A stretch of DNA of 64,000 nucleotides from CALUOB01 sp944322305 (GTDB lineage Bacteria; Actinomycetota; Coriobacteriia; Coriobacteriales; Coriobacteriaceae). A program made the translations under genes and the position numbers. Numbering within the stretch: the first letter of the stretch is position 1; every line of letters begins with the position of its first letter. Under the pieces are notes generated by a model. That model made no database searches. It worked only from the letters and a program-made list of their open reading frames with translations, and was not told the origin of the DNA. Positions 26,179 through 34,807 of this stretch are shown here, in pieces. The stretch covers positions 2,108,001 to 2,172,000 of the forward strand of contig OZ007031.1 in the NCBI GenBank assembly GCA_963931605.1. The letters run 5' to 3'.

Positions 26179-26853
26179 GGTTGGTCGCGATAACGTCGCG
26201 CAAGCGTCGGTTGGTCATCGCGGACGGTCGTATCTTTGGGCGCCATGCGGGCCGGGCGCTGGTTAACGGCGATAATCGCATGCGGCCCTTGCGTTTGGTC
26301 GCGGTGATGACAGGCGGAATCCGCTTAGTCTCGGTGATGTCCTGCAGCGCTTTTCGTTTGCCCGCGCTATTGTCGCGCATGCGTCAGTTGGTCGCTGCGG
26401 CTGCAGATAAGCTTTCGGTTGGTCGCGATAACTGCAGGTTGATTCAGGTTGGTCGCTCGGACGACGCGCAACTTCCGGATTTCCGGGAGTTGGCTGTCGT
26501 TAGGGCGCCCAACTGCTTTTAACGTGACGTTTCAGCGATCAACCGAGGCCTTGCAGGACACCTTCGCGGGCAACTGCATTTGTGGTTGCGCTTACTGGTT
26601 GCTTTTGCGACTAACCGGAGCGGCGGTTTTGCGAGTTGGTCGCGCTGATGACATGCAGGCCCCGGTTGCCCGCGATAACAGCAGCTAGGCTTCCGGTTGA
26701 TCGTGAAGTTGTCAGCTAAATCTCGGTTGATCGTTCTGACCGCATGCAATTTCCTGATTTCCGGGATTTGGCTGTCGTTGGAGCATCTAACTGCTCCGAT
26801 GGTGACAGAAGTGCGACCAACCGAGGCCTTGCGTGCCAGAAAGGCGGCCAACC
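26179..26853. repeat. Intergenic phased array, family F3: two tandem elements
   Basis: Units of the type GGTTGGTCGCGATAAC recur every 30-31 bp. Direct units start near 26179, 26209, 26261, 26292, 26323, 26356, 26386, 26417 and 26447. After a conserved centre the unit is inverted (CGATCAACCGAGG, 26536, then degenerate copies). A second element follows: direct units at 26634, 26664, 26695 and 26725, centre, then inverted units at 26814 and 26845. The two cores, 26447-26544 and 26725-26822, are each exactly 98 bp. They share the internal block ATTTCCGGG(A)..TTGGCTGTCGTT. No coding gene is supported in 26117-26970. Confidence 0.85.
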
Positions 26854-26971
26854 TGTCTGCGCTTCAACTGGCCGGTCGCGATGTCAGCATCTAAGCGCCC
26901 GATGCTTCACGTGGCGCAACGCGCGGGCAGCGATGCAGAACGTGTTGCGCTGGGTAACGGCTCCGCCGTTC

Positions 26972-27270
26972 CCTCAGCTCCGCGCCCTTGCGGGTTCGAA
27001 TCCCCGCGCGAGGCCTGGATACGGAAACGGCCCCGTTGCCGGGGCCGTCGCATTTTCGTGGTGGGCGATGAGGGATTCCGTTGGCGGCTGGCGCCGCCAA
27101 CCTTCGCTGCGGAGGCCTTCCGGCCTCCTTGCGCGCTGCGCTGGAAAAGCGCTTGCGCGCTTTCCTCGGCTCTGCGCCCTTGCGGGTTCGAATCCCCGCA
27201 TAATGTCCAGGCAAGAAAACGGCCCCGTTGCCGGGGCCGCTACATTTTCGTGGTGGGCGATGAGGGATTC
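26972..27270 (-). repeat. 107-bp direct duplication containing tRNA-Val 3' end and terminator
   Basis: Segments 26972-27078 and 27164-27270 are about 85-90% alike and equal in length. Reading the minus strand, each has the last ~20 nt of the tRNA-Val gene, a GGCCCCGG/CCGGGGCC hairpin (27028-27047 and 27220-27239), and a tRNA-like block (gcgggttcgaatccccgc on the plus strand). The distal copy is a truncated tRNA remnant. Between the copies are several small hairpins (27080-27163). The small ORFs here are spurious. Confidence 0.75.
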
Positions 27271-27326
27271 GAACCCCCAACCTTGTGCGTGTAAAGCACC
27301 TGCGCTGACCGTTGCGCCAATCGCCC
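27251..27326 (-). tRNA. tRNA-Val (TAC)
   Basis: The minus strand folds as a 76-nt tRNA with encoded CCA (TGG at 27251-27253). Acceptor gggcgat pairs with atcgccc (27320-27326). The anticodon stem CAGGTG-type arm presents loop ctTACac, giving anticodon TAC (Val). The T arm GGGGGTTCGAATCCCTC is standard. A hairpin terminator lies downstream at 27220-27239. Confidence 0.95.
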
Positions 27327-27402
27327 GCGGGTATGCAGTGTAACACAGAAACGCTGCGCGCGGCCAGCAAAAGGCGCGCCATCCGCGTGTTCCGCCCGTG
27401 TG

Positions 27403-28791
27403 TTACTTGCCCGCGGCCACCAGCTCGCGGACCTTCTCGTCCTTGATCTCAACGCCCTCGGCCTTCAGGCGCGCGATGGCGTCGGCAAACTGCGGCAGGT
27501 ACTTCTCGTGCGCCAGCAGCAGCTCGTTGAGCACCTGGACGGACTCCTTGCCGTTCTCCACCATGGGGTTGATGCAGAACGCCTCGAGCGCCTTGCCGTA
27601 GTCGCCCGAGATGGCGGCGTCCAGCACGCACTCTTCCATGGCCTTCATCAGCTGCAGCCAGCCGCGCTCGAAGGAGTTCATCTCGCCCCACGCCAGCGGC
27701 TCGGCACCCTTGGCGCTGATGAGCGCGGAGACCTCAACGATGGAGTCCGGCGGCAGGCAGGGGATGGCGCCCTTGTTCTCGGTGGAGACCACCATGTGCT
27801 CGTGGCTGTCGTTGTAGATGGCGCAGATGGTCTCGCATGCGGCGTCGGAGTAGTGCGCGCCGCCGCGCTCGGCCAGCTGCTCGGGCTTGTGGTCGAGCTC
27901 GGGGTCACGATACAGCTCGAAGAGCTCGTCCTCAACCTTCTTCACGTGCTCGGCGCGGGAGTCGTTCTTCTCGAAGTCCTCGATGCAGTGCTCGAGCATC
28001 TCGTGCGCCATGTAGTAGTAGCGGTGGTAGCCGCAGGGCAGCAGACCCGTGGCGTGCAGCAGCTCCTCGGAGAAGGGCTGCTCGGCGATGTTCTTGGGCA
28101 TGCCGTTGTCCGGGTCGTTGATGTGGTCGATGATCTCGTGCGTGACCTCGCGGCCCTGCTTGTCATAGACCTTGTGCCAGTGGAAGTGGTTGAGGCCGGC
28201 GAAGCGGAAGGTCAGCTCGTCCTCCTTCTTGCCGATGACGCCGGGCTCGTTCATCATGGCGCCCACCGGCACGTTGCAAAGCCCGATCGTCTTCTTCCAG
28301 CCGAAGCGCTTGATGGCCGCCTCGGTCACCATGCCCGAGGGGTTGGTGAAGTTGATGAGCCAGGCGTCCGGGCAGAGCTCGCGCATGTCCTCGATGATCT
28401 GGCCGATCACCGGCACGGTGCGGAACGCCTTGAACATGCCGCCGGCGCCGTTGGTCTCCTGGCCAAGCATGCCGTGGCTAAGCGGGATGCGCTCGTCCTT
28501 GATGCGGGCGTAGAGCAGGCCCACGCGGAACTGCGTGGTCACGAAGTCGGCGCCCGGCAGGGCCTCGCGGCGGTCGAGCGTGGTGTGCACCGTGACGTCG
28601 TAGGGGCTCGCGTCCCACATGCGCTGGGCCATGGCCGACACGATCTCGAGCTTCTCGCGCCCGTCCTCGATGTCCACGAGCCAGATCTCGCGGATGGGGA
28701 GCTTGTCGTAGCGCTTGATGAAGCCCTCCATGAGCTCGGGGGTGTAGCTCGATCCGCCGCCGATGGTCACGATCTTGACGCCGTCTGCCAT
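27403..28791 (-). CDS. Glycoside hydrolase family 4, 6-phospho-beta-glucosidase type
   Basis: 462 residues from the ATG at 28791 behind GAGAGGAG; the frame runs further upstream but without protein character. GH4 enzymes use NAD+ and a divalent metal to cleave phosphorylated glycosides by redox elimination. The NAD motif is KIVTIGGGSSYTPELMEGF at the N-terminus. Conserved blocks TQFRVG, NFTNPSGMVTEA, IGLCNVPVG (metal-binding Cys) and AGLNHFHW (metal-binding His) follow. GLNHFHW and overall length favour phospho-beta-glucosidase. It is divergent from an RpiR-family regulator that probably controls it. No PTS permease is encoded next to it, so sugar uptake must be elsewhere. Confidence 0.92.
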   Translation of the reverse strand: MADGVKIVTIGGGSSYTPELMEGFIKRYDKLPIREIWLVDIEDGREKLEIVSAMAQRMWDASPYDVTVHTTLDRREALPGADFVTTQFRVGLLYARIKDERIPLSHGMLGQETNGAGGMFKAFRTVPVIGQIIEDMRELCPDAWLINFTNPSGMVTEAAIKRFGWKKTIGLCNVPVGAMMNEPGVIGKKEDELTFRFAGLNHFHWHKVYDKQGREVTHEIIDHINDPDNGMPKNIAEQPFSEELLHATGLLPCGYHRYYYMAHEMLEHCIEDFEKNDSRAEHVKKVEDELFELYRDPELDHKPEQLAERGGAHYSDAACETICAIYNDSHEHMVVSTENKGAIPCLPPDSIVEVSALISAKGAEPLAWGEMNSFERGWLQLMKAMEECVLDAAISGDYGKALEAFCINPMVENGKESVQVLNELLLAHEKYLPQFADAIARLKAEGVEIKDEKVRELVAAGK

Positions 28792-29185
28792 ACGTACTCC
28801 TCTCTGTGCGGTCCGTCTCCCCGACGTTGCGCCCGGGGCGGAGCCGCTTGTCCTGATACCTTGCAGTGTGCGCCCCAACGTGCGGTGAGCACAAGGAGCA
28901 CCGGCAAAGCTGATACGTTTGTGTCTAAGAATTACGCGTCTTTGACCTTGGGTTTGATATAGTTTGAAACGTCTGGCGATAAGATCGTGAACAGGCGGAA
29001 AACGCCCGGCGGCAAACGGTGGGAAACCGCCGGCAAACGGTTGGGCGAGAAGCGCGCGCCAGCGCACCTCACCTGTCTGTGCGAGAAGGGCGCCTCGCGC
29101 CGCCACGCGCCGCTGCGCGCCTGCGCGCCGCGTGCCGGCAGCCCGCCTTAGTCGCGCGCGGGTTGCCGTAAAGGGGGGAGGCACC
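28792..29185. promoter_or_regulatory. Divergent regulatory region between GH4 and RpiR genes
   Basis: This 394-bp gap is locally AT-rich at 28915-28990 (TTGACC at 28942 and a TATAGT at 28958, spacing non-canonical). It contains tandem near-repeats such as gcggaaaacgcccggcggcaaacggtgggaaac (broken by substitutions) at 28994-29040. No gene is seen. Operator sites for the RpiR protein are expected here but no clear palindrome could be picked. Confidence 0.4.
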
Positions 29186-30046
29186 ATGCGCATAGAGAAG
29201 CGCATCAAAAGCTGCCCGGACCTCACGCCGGTGGAGAACCGCGTGGGGCAGACGGTACTCAGGCTCAAGGACGCGGTGGAGGGCTACACGGTGCAGGAGC
29301 TTGCCCGCACGGCCAACGCGTCGGTGGCAAGCGTGCACCGCTTCTGCAAGAAGATCGGGGTGACCGGGTTCAAGGAGCTCAAGATCGAGCTTGCGCGCGC
29401 CGCCGCCGAAAACGCGCCGGGCCCCGACCAGGTGAACGTGAACTTTCCCTTCACCGCCTCGGACACGCCGCGCTCGGCCGCCGCGCGTCTCAAGGCGCTG
29501 TACGAGGTCAGTGTGGCCGACACGCTGGATACGCTGGACACGGCGTCGCTCGTGCGCGCCGCCCGCATCCTGCGTGCCGCCCGCACGGTTGACATCTACA
29601 CCCACACGCACAACTTCTACGCCGCCGAATGGTTCGAGGAGCGGCTGCTCGGCATCGGACGCGACGTGCGCTGCCCGGCGACCGAGTACGCGCAGCGCGA
29701 GATCGCCGTGGGGTCGGACGCCAGCCGAGCCGCCATCGTGATCTCGTACTCCGGCCGCGCGCAGTACATCCCGAGCCTGCTGGGTATCTTGCGCGAGCGC
29801 GGCGTGCCCGTCATCATGATCGGCGCGCAGGAGGTGGAGCGCCTGCACCCGGGGTTGGCGTGCTACCTGTTCTTCAGCGACCGCGAGCACCCGCGCGCCC
29901 GCATCGCGCAGTTCTCCTCGCACATAGCGCTCGAGTACCTGCTCGACGTGCTGTACAGCACGCTGTTCATCATGGACTACGACCGCAACATGCGCTATCT
30001 CGCGGCTACCAAGAGCCTGCTCGACAACCGGCGTTTCCCGTCGTAG
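29186..30046 (+). CDS. RpiR-family transcriptional regulator (HTH + SIS)
   Basis: 286 residues from the ATG at 29186, behind AAGGGGGGAGG. The N-terminal HTH_6 domain (about 1-77) has VQELARTANASVASVHRFCKKIGVTGFKELKIEL, the typical RpiR recognition region. The SIS domain (about 110-250) has VDIYTHTHNFYAAEWFEERL and AAIVISYSGRAQYIPSLLGIL, which bind sugar phosphates. RpiR proteins control sugar-catabolism genes in response to phosphosugars. Its position back-to-back with the GH4 gene argues that it senses the GH4 substrate or product. Confidence 0.9.
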   Translation: MRIEKRIKSCPDLTPVENRVGQTVLRLKDAVEGYTVQELARTANASVASVHRFCKKIGVTGFKELKIELARAAAENAPGPDQVNVNFPFTASDTPRSAAARLKALYEVSVADTLDTLDTASLVRAARILRAARTVDIYTHTHNFYAAEWFEERLLGIGRDVRCPATEYAQREIAVGSDASRAAIVISYSGRAQYIPSLLGILRERGVPVIMIGAQEVERLHPGLACYLFFSDREHPRARIAQFSSHIALEYLLDVLYSTLFIMDYDRNMRYLAATKSLLDNRRFPS

Positions 30047-30092
30047 CGCCGCGGGGCGTTTATCGCCTTGCCGCTGCGGGGGGGGCTATTCT

Positions 30093-31721
30093 CTACGCAT
30101 CAAGTTCGCGGACGGCGCGGGTGAGCGCTTCCACGTCGCCTTCGTAGGGGACGGGGCCCTCGGCGCGCAGCATGCGCTTCTCGTGACCCTTGCCGGCAAC
30201 CACGACAACGGCGGGCTTGGTTGTCTCACGCACGGCGGTGCGGATGGCCTCGGCGCGGTCGAGCACCACCTGCACGTTGTCGTTGCCGGCGCTGCGCACG
30301 TTTTCGACGATGGTGGCGCAGATGGCCGCCACGTCCTCGGTGCCGGCGTCGTCCTCGGTGACCACGATGCGGTTGGCCAGCTTGCCGGCGGCGAGGCCCA
30401 TGCCCACGCGCCGCTCCACGCCCTTCACGCCCGTGGCGCCGAACACGGCCACCACCTCGTGGCCGGGGTAGTGGCGGCGCACGGTCTCAAGCAGCGTCTC
30501 GAGCTCGTCGCCGTTGTGCGCGTAGTCCACGATGCCCACCAGGTCCTCGCGCCCCAGCGGCACGAGCTCCATGCGGCCGGGCACGCGCACGTCGGCGAGC
30601 CCGCAGGCGATGCTCTTGCGGTCGACACCGAGCGCGAAGGCGCAGGCAACGGCCGCCAGCGCGTTGGAGAGGTTGAACTCGGCAACCGAGGGCACCGTCA
30701 CGTCCACCACGAACTGCGGCGTGCGCACGGTGGCCACGGTAGCGCCGGGATGGCCCACGGCGGGGCGCGCGGCAACCAGGGCCACGTCGGCGTCCGAGCT
30801 GTTGAGCGCGTAGGTGATCACGCGCGGGCAGGCTGCGTGCGCCGCGGCGAGGATCCGATCCAGGTGCTCGGGTGCGCCCTCGAGGTTCACCACGGCGGTT
30901 TCGGCATGCTTGAATATGCGCAGCTTGGCGGCCAGGTAGTCCTCGAACGTGGGGTGTTCGATGGGCGAGATGTGGTCGTTGCCGATGTTGATGAACGCGC
31001 CCACGGCAAAGCGCACGCCGGTGACGCGCCCGTACTTGAGCGCCTGGCTGGAGGCTTCCATGATCACGCGCCGCGCGCCTGCGGCTGCGGCGTTGGCCAG
31101 ATGGCGCTCGAGGTCGAGCGGCTCAGGCGTGGTGAGCTTGGAGGGATCGGCCTCTATGCCGTCGTCCAGCTCGATGGTCGAGAAGATCGGCGTGCGGCCG
31201 TCGCAGCCGGCGGCGCGCTCGGCGGCGTTGAGGATGCCGCGCAGGTAGTAGGCGCAGGTGGTTTTGCCTTTGGTGCCGGTGAACGCGCAGATGTCGAGCT
31301 TGCCGGAGGGGTGGCCCCACGCTGCGTCGGCGAGAAGCCCCATGGCCAGGCGTATGTTGTTTACGCGCACGCAGGGGAGGTCGACGTCGGGGAAGGTTCG
31401 CTCCGCCACGTAGCCCACGGCACCGGCGCGGGACGCCTCCTCAAGGTAGGCCGGCTTGAACGCGGCGCCTTTGCAGATGAAGAGCGTGTCCGGCGCCACG
31501 TCGGCCGAGCTGCACGACACGTGGCGGATGGGAAGCGCGCGCAGGGCGTCGAGCCAAGCTGCGGCGCCGGCTGCGTCCTCGCGGGCGCTTGCGGTGTCGG
31601 CAGGCGTGCCGGCGGGGATGACCTCGGCCAAGACGTGGTTGTTCTCGAGTAGGTCAAGATAGGCGCCGAGGGCGGTGGTGATCTGCTTGGCGGGGGAGGG
31701 CTTGTGTGCGGGGTCGCTCAT
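30093..31721 (-). CDS. murE: UDP-N-acetylmuramyl-tripeptide synthetase (MurE-type Mur ligase)
   Basis: 542 residues. It adds the third, diamino residue to UDP-MurNAc-L-Ala-D-Glu. The N-terminal nucleotide domain includes VSCSSADVAPDTLFICKG. The ATP loop is CAFTGTKGKTTCAYYL. STIELDDG, TTPEPLDLERHL, MEASSQALKYGR and GNDHISPIEHPTFEDY are characteristic. The C-domain has RMELVPLGREDLVGIVDYAHNGDELE and AGKGHEKRM. At the specificity position, where mDAP enzymes read DNPR, this protein reads TEDDAGTED, so the diamino acid is probably not meso-DAP. It is transcribed alone on the minus strand, outside a dcw cluster. Confidence 0.93.
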   Translation of the reverse strand: MSDPAHKPSPAKQITTALGAYLDLLENNHVLAEVIPAGTPADTASAREDAAGAAAWLDALRALPIRHVSCSSADVAPDTLFICKGAAFKPAYLEEASRAGAVGYVAERTFPDVDLPCVRVNNIRLAMGLLADAAWGHPSGKLDICAFTGTKGKTTCAYYLRGILNAAERAAGCDGRTPIFSTIELDDGIEADPSKLTTPEPLDLERHLANAAAAGARRVIMEASSQALKYGRVTGVRFAVGAFINIGNDHISPIEHPTFEDYLAAKLRIFKHAETAVVNLEGAPEHLDRILAAAHAACPRVITYALNSSDADVALVAARPAVGHPGATVATVRTPQFVVDVTVPSVAEFNLSNALAAVACAFALGVDRKSIACGLADVRVPGRMELVPLGREDLVGIVDYAHNGDELETLLETVRRHYPGHEVVAVFGATGVKGVERRVGMGLAAGKLANRIVVTEDDAGTEDVAAICATIVENVRSAGNDNVQVVLDRAEAIRTAVRETTKPAVVVVAGKGHEKRMLRAEGPVPYEGDVEALTRAVRELDA

Positions 31722-32180
31722 GACGGTCCTTTGCAGCGGGCGTAGGGGACGGCGCGGCCCGCCCGCCGAGCGCGCGCTTTGCTTGCCAAACCCAGGCCGC
31801 CATGTGCGGGCTGAGCGTCAGTTGAACGCATACAGTATACGGTACGACGCGTTTTTCATGCATCTCCGCAGCGCAGGTTCGCCCATGGCCCGCCGATCGG
31901 CGGCGGGTGCGGACGGCGGGATGCGCGGCGCGCCCTGCGGTCCGCATCCGTTTCCAACGGCAGGTCACGGCGTTGCGGATGCGTCCGGCCCTGTTGCGCT
32001 GGCGTGTCCGGCCTTCAACTGCCCAGCGCTGCCGCTGCCGGCGGGTCGGGCTTGCCTGCGCGCTACCCGCGCGCCGGCGTTTGGAAACATGCTGCGGCGC
32101 GTGGCGGCCTGCCGTGGGGACATGTATATACTAAGAGCGATCTCAAAAAGAGCTGCCTCAACCAGCCGAAAGGAGCGCGC
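31722..32180. other. Divergent gap between murE and rdgB
   Basis: 459 bp with no convincing gene. A plus-strand -10-like TATACT at 32127-32132 lies about 50 bp ahead of the rdgB start and may be its promoter. A tatacggta segment near 31835 may serve murE on the other strand. Overlapping ORFs here are not protein-like. Confidence 0.4.
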
Positions 32181-32822
32181 ATGGAGCATATCGACATCAA
32201 AACCCTCGACCCCGCGTCAACCGTGGTGGTCGCCACGGGCAACCTGCACAAGCTTGAGGAGATTTCAGCCATGTTGGCGCCGCAGCTGCCGGGGATGCGC
32301 TTTGTGGCGCTCGGCCAGCTGGGGGACTTCCCCGAGCCGGACGAGAACGGCGAGACGTTTCGCGACAACGCTCTGATAAAGGCAGAGGCCGCCGTTGCCG
32401 AGACCGGGTTCGCCGCCATCGCAGACGACTCGGGCCTGATGGTGGACGCGCTCGGCGGTGAGCCGGGCGTGCATTCGGCGCGCTATTGCGGCCGCCACGG
32501 CGATGACGCCGCCAACAACGAGAAGCTGCTGGCGAATCTGGCGGATGTGCCGGACGCTGAGCGCACGGCGCGTTTCGTGAGCGTGATCGCGCTGGTGAGC
32601 CGCTCGGGCTTGGTCACGGTGGGGCAGGGCACGTGCGAAGGCGTGGTGGGCCGCACCGGCCGCGGCGAGTATGGCTTCGGGTACGACCCGCTCTTCTTGC
32701 CGGCTGACACGCCCGGCAAGACCATGGCCGAGCTTCTTCCCGAGGAGAAGAACGCCATCAGCCATCGCTTCCACGCGCTGCAAGATCTGGTGCGCCAGCT
32801 GGACGGCTGGACCACCGCGTAG
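32181..32822 (+). CDS. rdgB: XTP/dITP diphosphatase (RdgB/HAM1 family)
   Basis: 213 residues from the ATG at 32181 behind GAAAGGAG. It hydrolyses non-canonical purine nucleoside triphosphates, keeping hypoxanthine and xanthine out of DNA. VVVATGNLHKLEEISAML is the family's opening SNNxxKxxE-like substrate motif. ETFRDNALIKAEAA, IADDSGLMVDALGGEPGVHSARY and YGFGYDPLFLP are invariant blocks; NAISHRFHALQ closes the fold. Family-typical length. It follows no partner gene; an inverted-repeat segment separates it from the peptidase. Confidence 0.96.
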   Translation: MEHIDIKTLDPASTVVVATGNLHKLEEISAMLAPQLPGMRFVALGQLGDFPEPDENGETFRDNALIKAEAAVAETGFAAIADDSGLMVDALGGEPGVHSARYCGRHGDDAANNEKLLANLADVPDAERTARFVSVIALVSRSGLVTVGQGTCEGVVGRTGRGEYGFGYDPLFLPADTPGKTMAELLPEEKNAISHRFHALQDLVRQLDGWTTA

Positions 32823-32893
32823 ACGCCGCGCCGGACCCCTGTTCCGGCGCCTTTGCACACCTTGGAAGGCGGCGGAGCGCCCCTGTCTCTGCA

Positions 32894-33034
32894 AACCTCG
32901 CCGTTAACGTGCACACCGATCGGCCCTCTGTTGCAAGACCTAGTAATCTTCGCAAGAAAACCGCTGGTAGTTGCGTTGGTGCTACCGGGCTTACTTTGCA
33001 GCACCGTAATCTTGTGCACGTTAAGTGCGAGGTT
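32894..33034. repeat. 141-bp segment bounded by 22-bp inverted repeats
   Basis: Arms 32894-32915 and 33013-33034 (outer end aacctcgc, inner end acgtgcaca) match at 20 of 22 positions. Inside is a smaller hairpin (ggtag...ctacc near 32969-32989). The segment has no ORF and fills the gap between rdgB and the peptidase gene. It resembles the 8018-8196 segment in design but not in sequence. Confidence 0.55.
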
Positions 33035-33075
33035 CGCACCACCTCCCAGCTTATGACCCCGAAAGGAGGGCCCCC

Positions 33076-34164
33076 ATGGCCCTAAACACCGAGCGCGCGG
33101 CCCGCGTTATGGCCGCCTCAGCTGAGCGCGGCCTGAGCCAGCTGCTGGTTACCGACCCTCTGTCCATCTACTACCTGACCGGCGTCACCACCGAGCCCGG
33201 CGAGCGCTTTTTCGGCCTGCTGATGGCCGACGGCGCCGCGCCCGTGCTGTTCGTAAACGAGCTGTTCCCGCTGGAGCATCCGGAAGGGTGCCGCTTCGTG
33301 AGCTTCACCGACGCCGACGACGTGCCGGCGCTTCTTGCCCGCTACATCGACGCCGAGGGCGTGCTGGGTGTCGACAAGAACATGCCCGCGCGCTTCTTGG
33401 TGCCGTTGATGGAGTCCGGCGCGGTCGCCCAGGTTGCCTTGGGGTCGTTTGCCGTCGACGGTGCCCGCGCGATCAAGGATGCGCGGGAGCAGGAGCTCAT
33501 GCGCCGCGCCTCGGCCATCAACGACGCCTGCATGGCCGAGTTCGCCGCGCTCGTGCGCGAAGGCGTGACGGAGCGCGAGGTGGCCGACCAGCTGCTCGGC
33601 ATCTACCGTGCGCACGGGGCGGAGGACCATTCCTTCCCGCCCATCGTGAGCTTCGGCGCCAACGCGGCCAACCCGCACCACACCCCGGACGACACGCGTC
33701 TTGAAGAGGGCGACGTTGTGCTGTTCGACGTGGGGTGCCGTCTGCCCGAGGGGTATTGCTCGGACATGACCCGCACGTTCTTCTGGGGCAAGCCCAGCGA
33801 GGAGAGTGTCCGCATCTACGACATCGTGCGCGCCGCCAACGAGGCGGCCGAGGCGCTGGTCCGCCCCGGCGTGCGCTTCTGCGACATCGATGCCGCCGCG
33901 CGCCGCGTGATTGCCGACGCCGGCTACGGCCCCTGCTTTACGCATCGTCTGGGTCACCAGATCGGCCTTGACGAGCACGAGCCCGGCGATGTCTCGGCCA
34001 CGCACGACGAGCCGGTGCAGCCCGGGATGATCTTCTCCATCGAGCCAGGCATCTACCTGGCCGGCAACACCGGCGTGCGCATCGAGGATCTGGTGCTGGT
34101 AACCGAGGATGGCTGCGAGGTGCTGAACCGCTTCAGCCACGAGCCGCGTCGCCTGGATAGGTAA
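33076..34164 (+). CDS. M24-family metallopeptidase (Xaa-Pro aminopeptidase/dipeptidase type)
   Basis: 362 residues from the ATG at 33076 behind GAAAGGAGG. The N-terminal creatinase-like domain (about 1-125) has the typical LLVTDPLSIYYLTGV opening. The pita-bread catalytic domain (about 130-362) shows metal ligands: Asp in VVLFDVGCRLPEGYCSDMTRTFF, His in RLGHQIGLDEHEPG, and the Glu residues in FSIEPGIYL and VRIEDLVLV. It removes N-terminal residues preceding proline, or splits Xaa-Pro dipeptides, in the cytosol. Whether dipeptidase or aminopeptidase cannot be told from sequence alone. Confidence 0.92.
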   Translation: MALNTERAARVMAASAERGLSQLLVTDPLSIYYLTGVTTEPGERFFGLLMADGAAPVLFVNELFPLEHPEGCRFVSFTDADDVPALLARYIDAEGVLGVDKNMPARFLVPLMESGAVAQVALGSFAVDGARAIKDAREQELMRRASAINDACMAEFAALVREGVTEREVADQLLGIYRAHGAEDHSFPPIVSFGANAANPHHTPDDTRLEEGDVVLFDVGCRLPEGYCSDMTRTFFWGKPSEESVRIYDIVRAANEAAEALVRPGVRFCDIDAAARRVIADAGYGPCFTHRLGHQIGLDEHEPGDVSATHDEPVQPGMIFSIEPGIYLAGNTGVRIEDLVLVTEDGCEVLNRFSHEPRRLDR

Positions 34165-34235
34165 GGCGCGCGCCGCGGCGCGGGCAACGAAAGCCCGGTT
34201 TCGCGCGCGGGGTGGGCAACGTTGGGAGGAAACGC

Positions 34236-34688
34236 ATGAGGGCAGTGGTTCAGCGCGTGCGCGAGGCGCGCGTGGAGGTTGACGGCGAGGTGGTGGGCTC
34301 GGTTGGCCGCGGGTACCTGGTGCTTCTGGGCGTAGCCCAGGGCGATACCGAGGCCACGGCGCAAAAGCTCTGGCACAAGCTGGTTGGCCTGCGCATCAAC
34401 GAGGACGAGAGGGGCAAGACCAACCTGGCGCTTGCCGACGTGGGCGGCGGGGTGCTGGTGGTAAGCCAGTTCACCCTGCTGGCCGACTGCCGCCACGGGC
34501 GTCGGCCCTCGTTCACCGGGGCGGCGGCACCGGCCGAGGCCGAGCGTCTGTACGCGTACGTGTGCGACCTGGCGCGCGCCGATCTGGGCGCCGACCGTGT
34601 GGGAACGGGCGTGTTCGGGGCGCACATGGAGGTTTCGCTGGTAAACGTCGGGCCCTTCACCGTGGTGCTCGACACCGACGAGCTGTGA
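34236..34688 (+). CDS. dtd: D-aminoacyl-tRNA deacylase
   Basis: 150 residues from the ATG at 34236 behind GGGAGGA. DTD cleaves D-amino acids from mischarged tRNAs. MRAVVQRVREARVEVDGEVVG is the standard start. The active-site SQFTLLADCRHGRRPSF is intact. The second signature reads VSLVNVGPFTVVLDT, where the usual family form is NDGPVT; the Gly-Pro pair that checks chirality is preserved while the preceding Asp is replaced by Val. Dimeric and cytosolic. It lies 71 bp after the peptidase gene and is probably co-transcribed. Confidence 0.95.
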   Translation: MRAVVQRVREARVEVDGEVVGSVGRGYLVLLGVAQGDTEATAQKLWHKLVGLRINEDERGKTNLALADVGGGVLVVSQFTLLADCRHGRRPSFTGAAAPAEAERLYAYVCDLARADLGADRVGTGVFGAHMEVSLVNVGPFTVVLDTDEL

Positions 34689-34731
34689 GCGCGCTGCGCC
34701 GCCTGCCCCGCGCGGGCACTTCCTTTGCCCG

Positions 34732-34740
34732 TGCTATACT
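34732..34740 (+). promoter_or_regulatory. Extended -10 promoter for veg-ispE
   Basis: TGCTATACT (TGN plus TATACT) lies about 68 bp ahead of the veg start. No good -35 box is visible, as often tolerated with extended -10 elements. Confidence 0.6.
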
Positions 34741-34807
34741 AAATCTTTAGCACATTGAACACATAACGCGGCGCTTGCGCTGCGCTCATTGGCGGAGGAT
34801 AGACAGC

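Noticed and set aside
26744..27452. Small ORFs over the F3 array and tRNA-Val region
   Set aside because: They are translations of repeat and tRNA sequence, overlap on both strands and have no start context.
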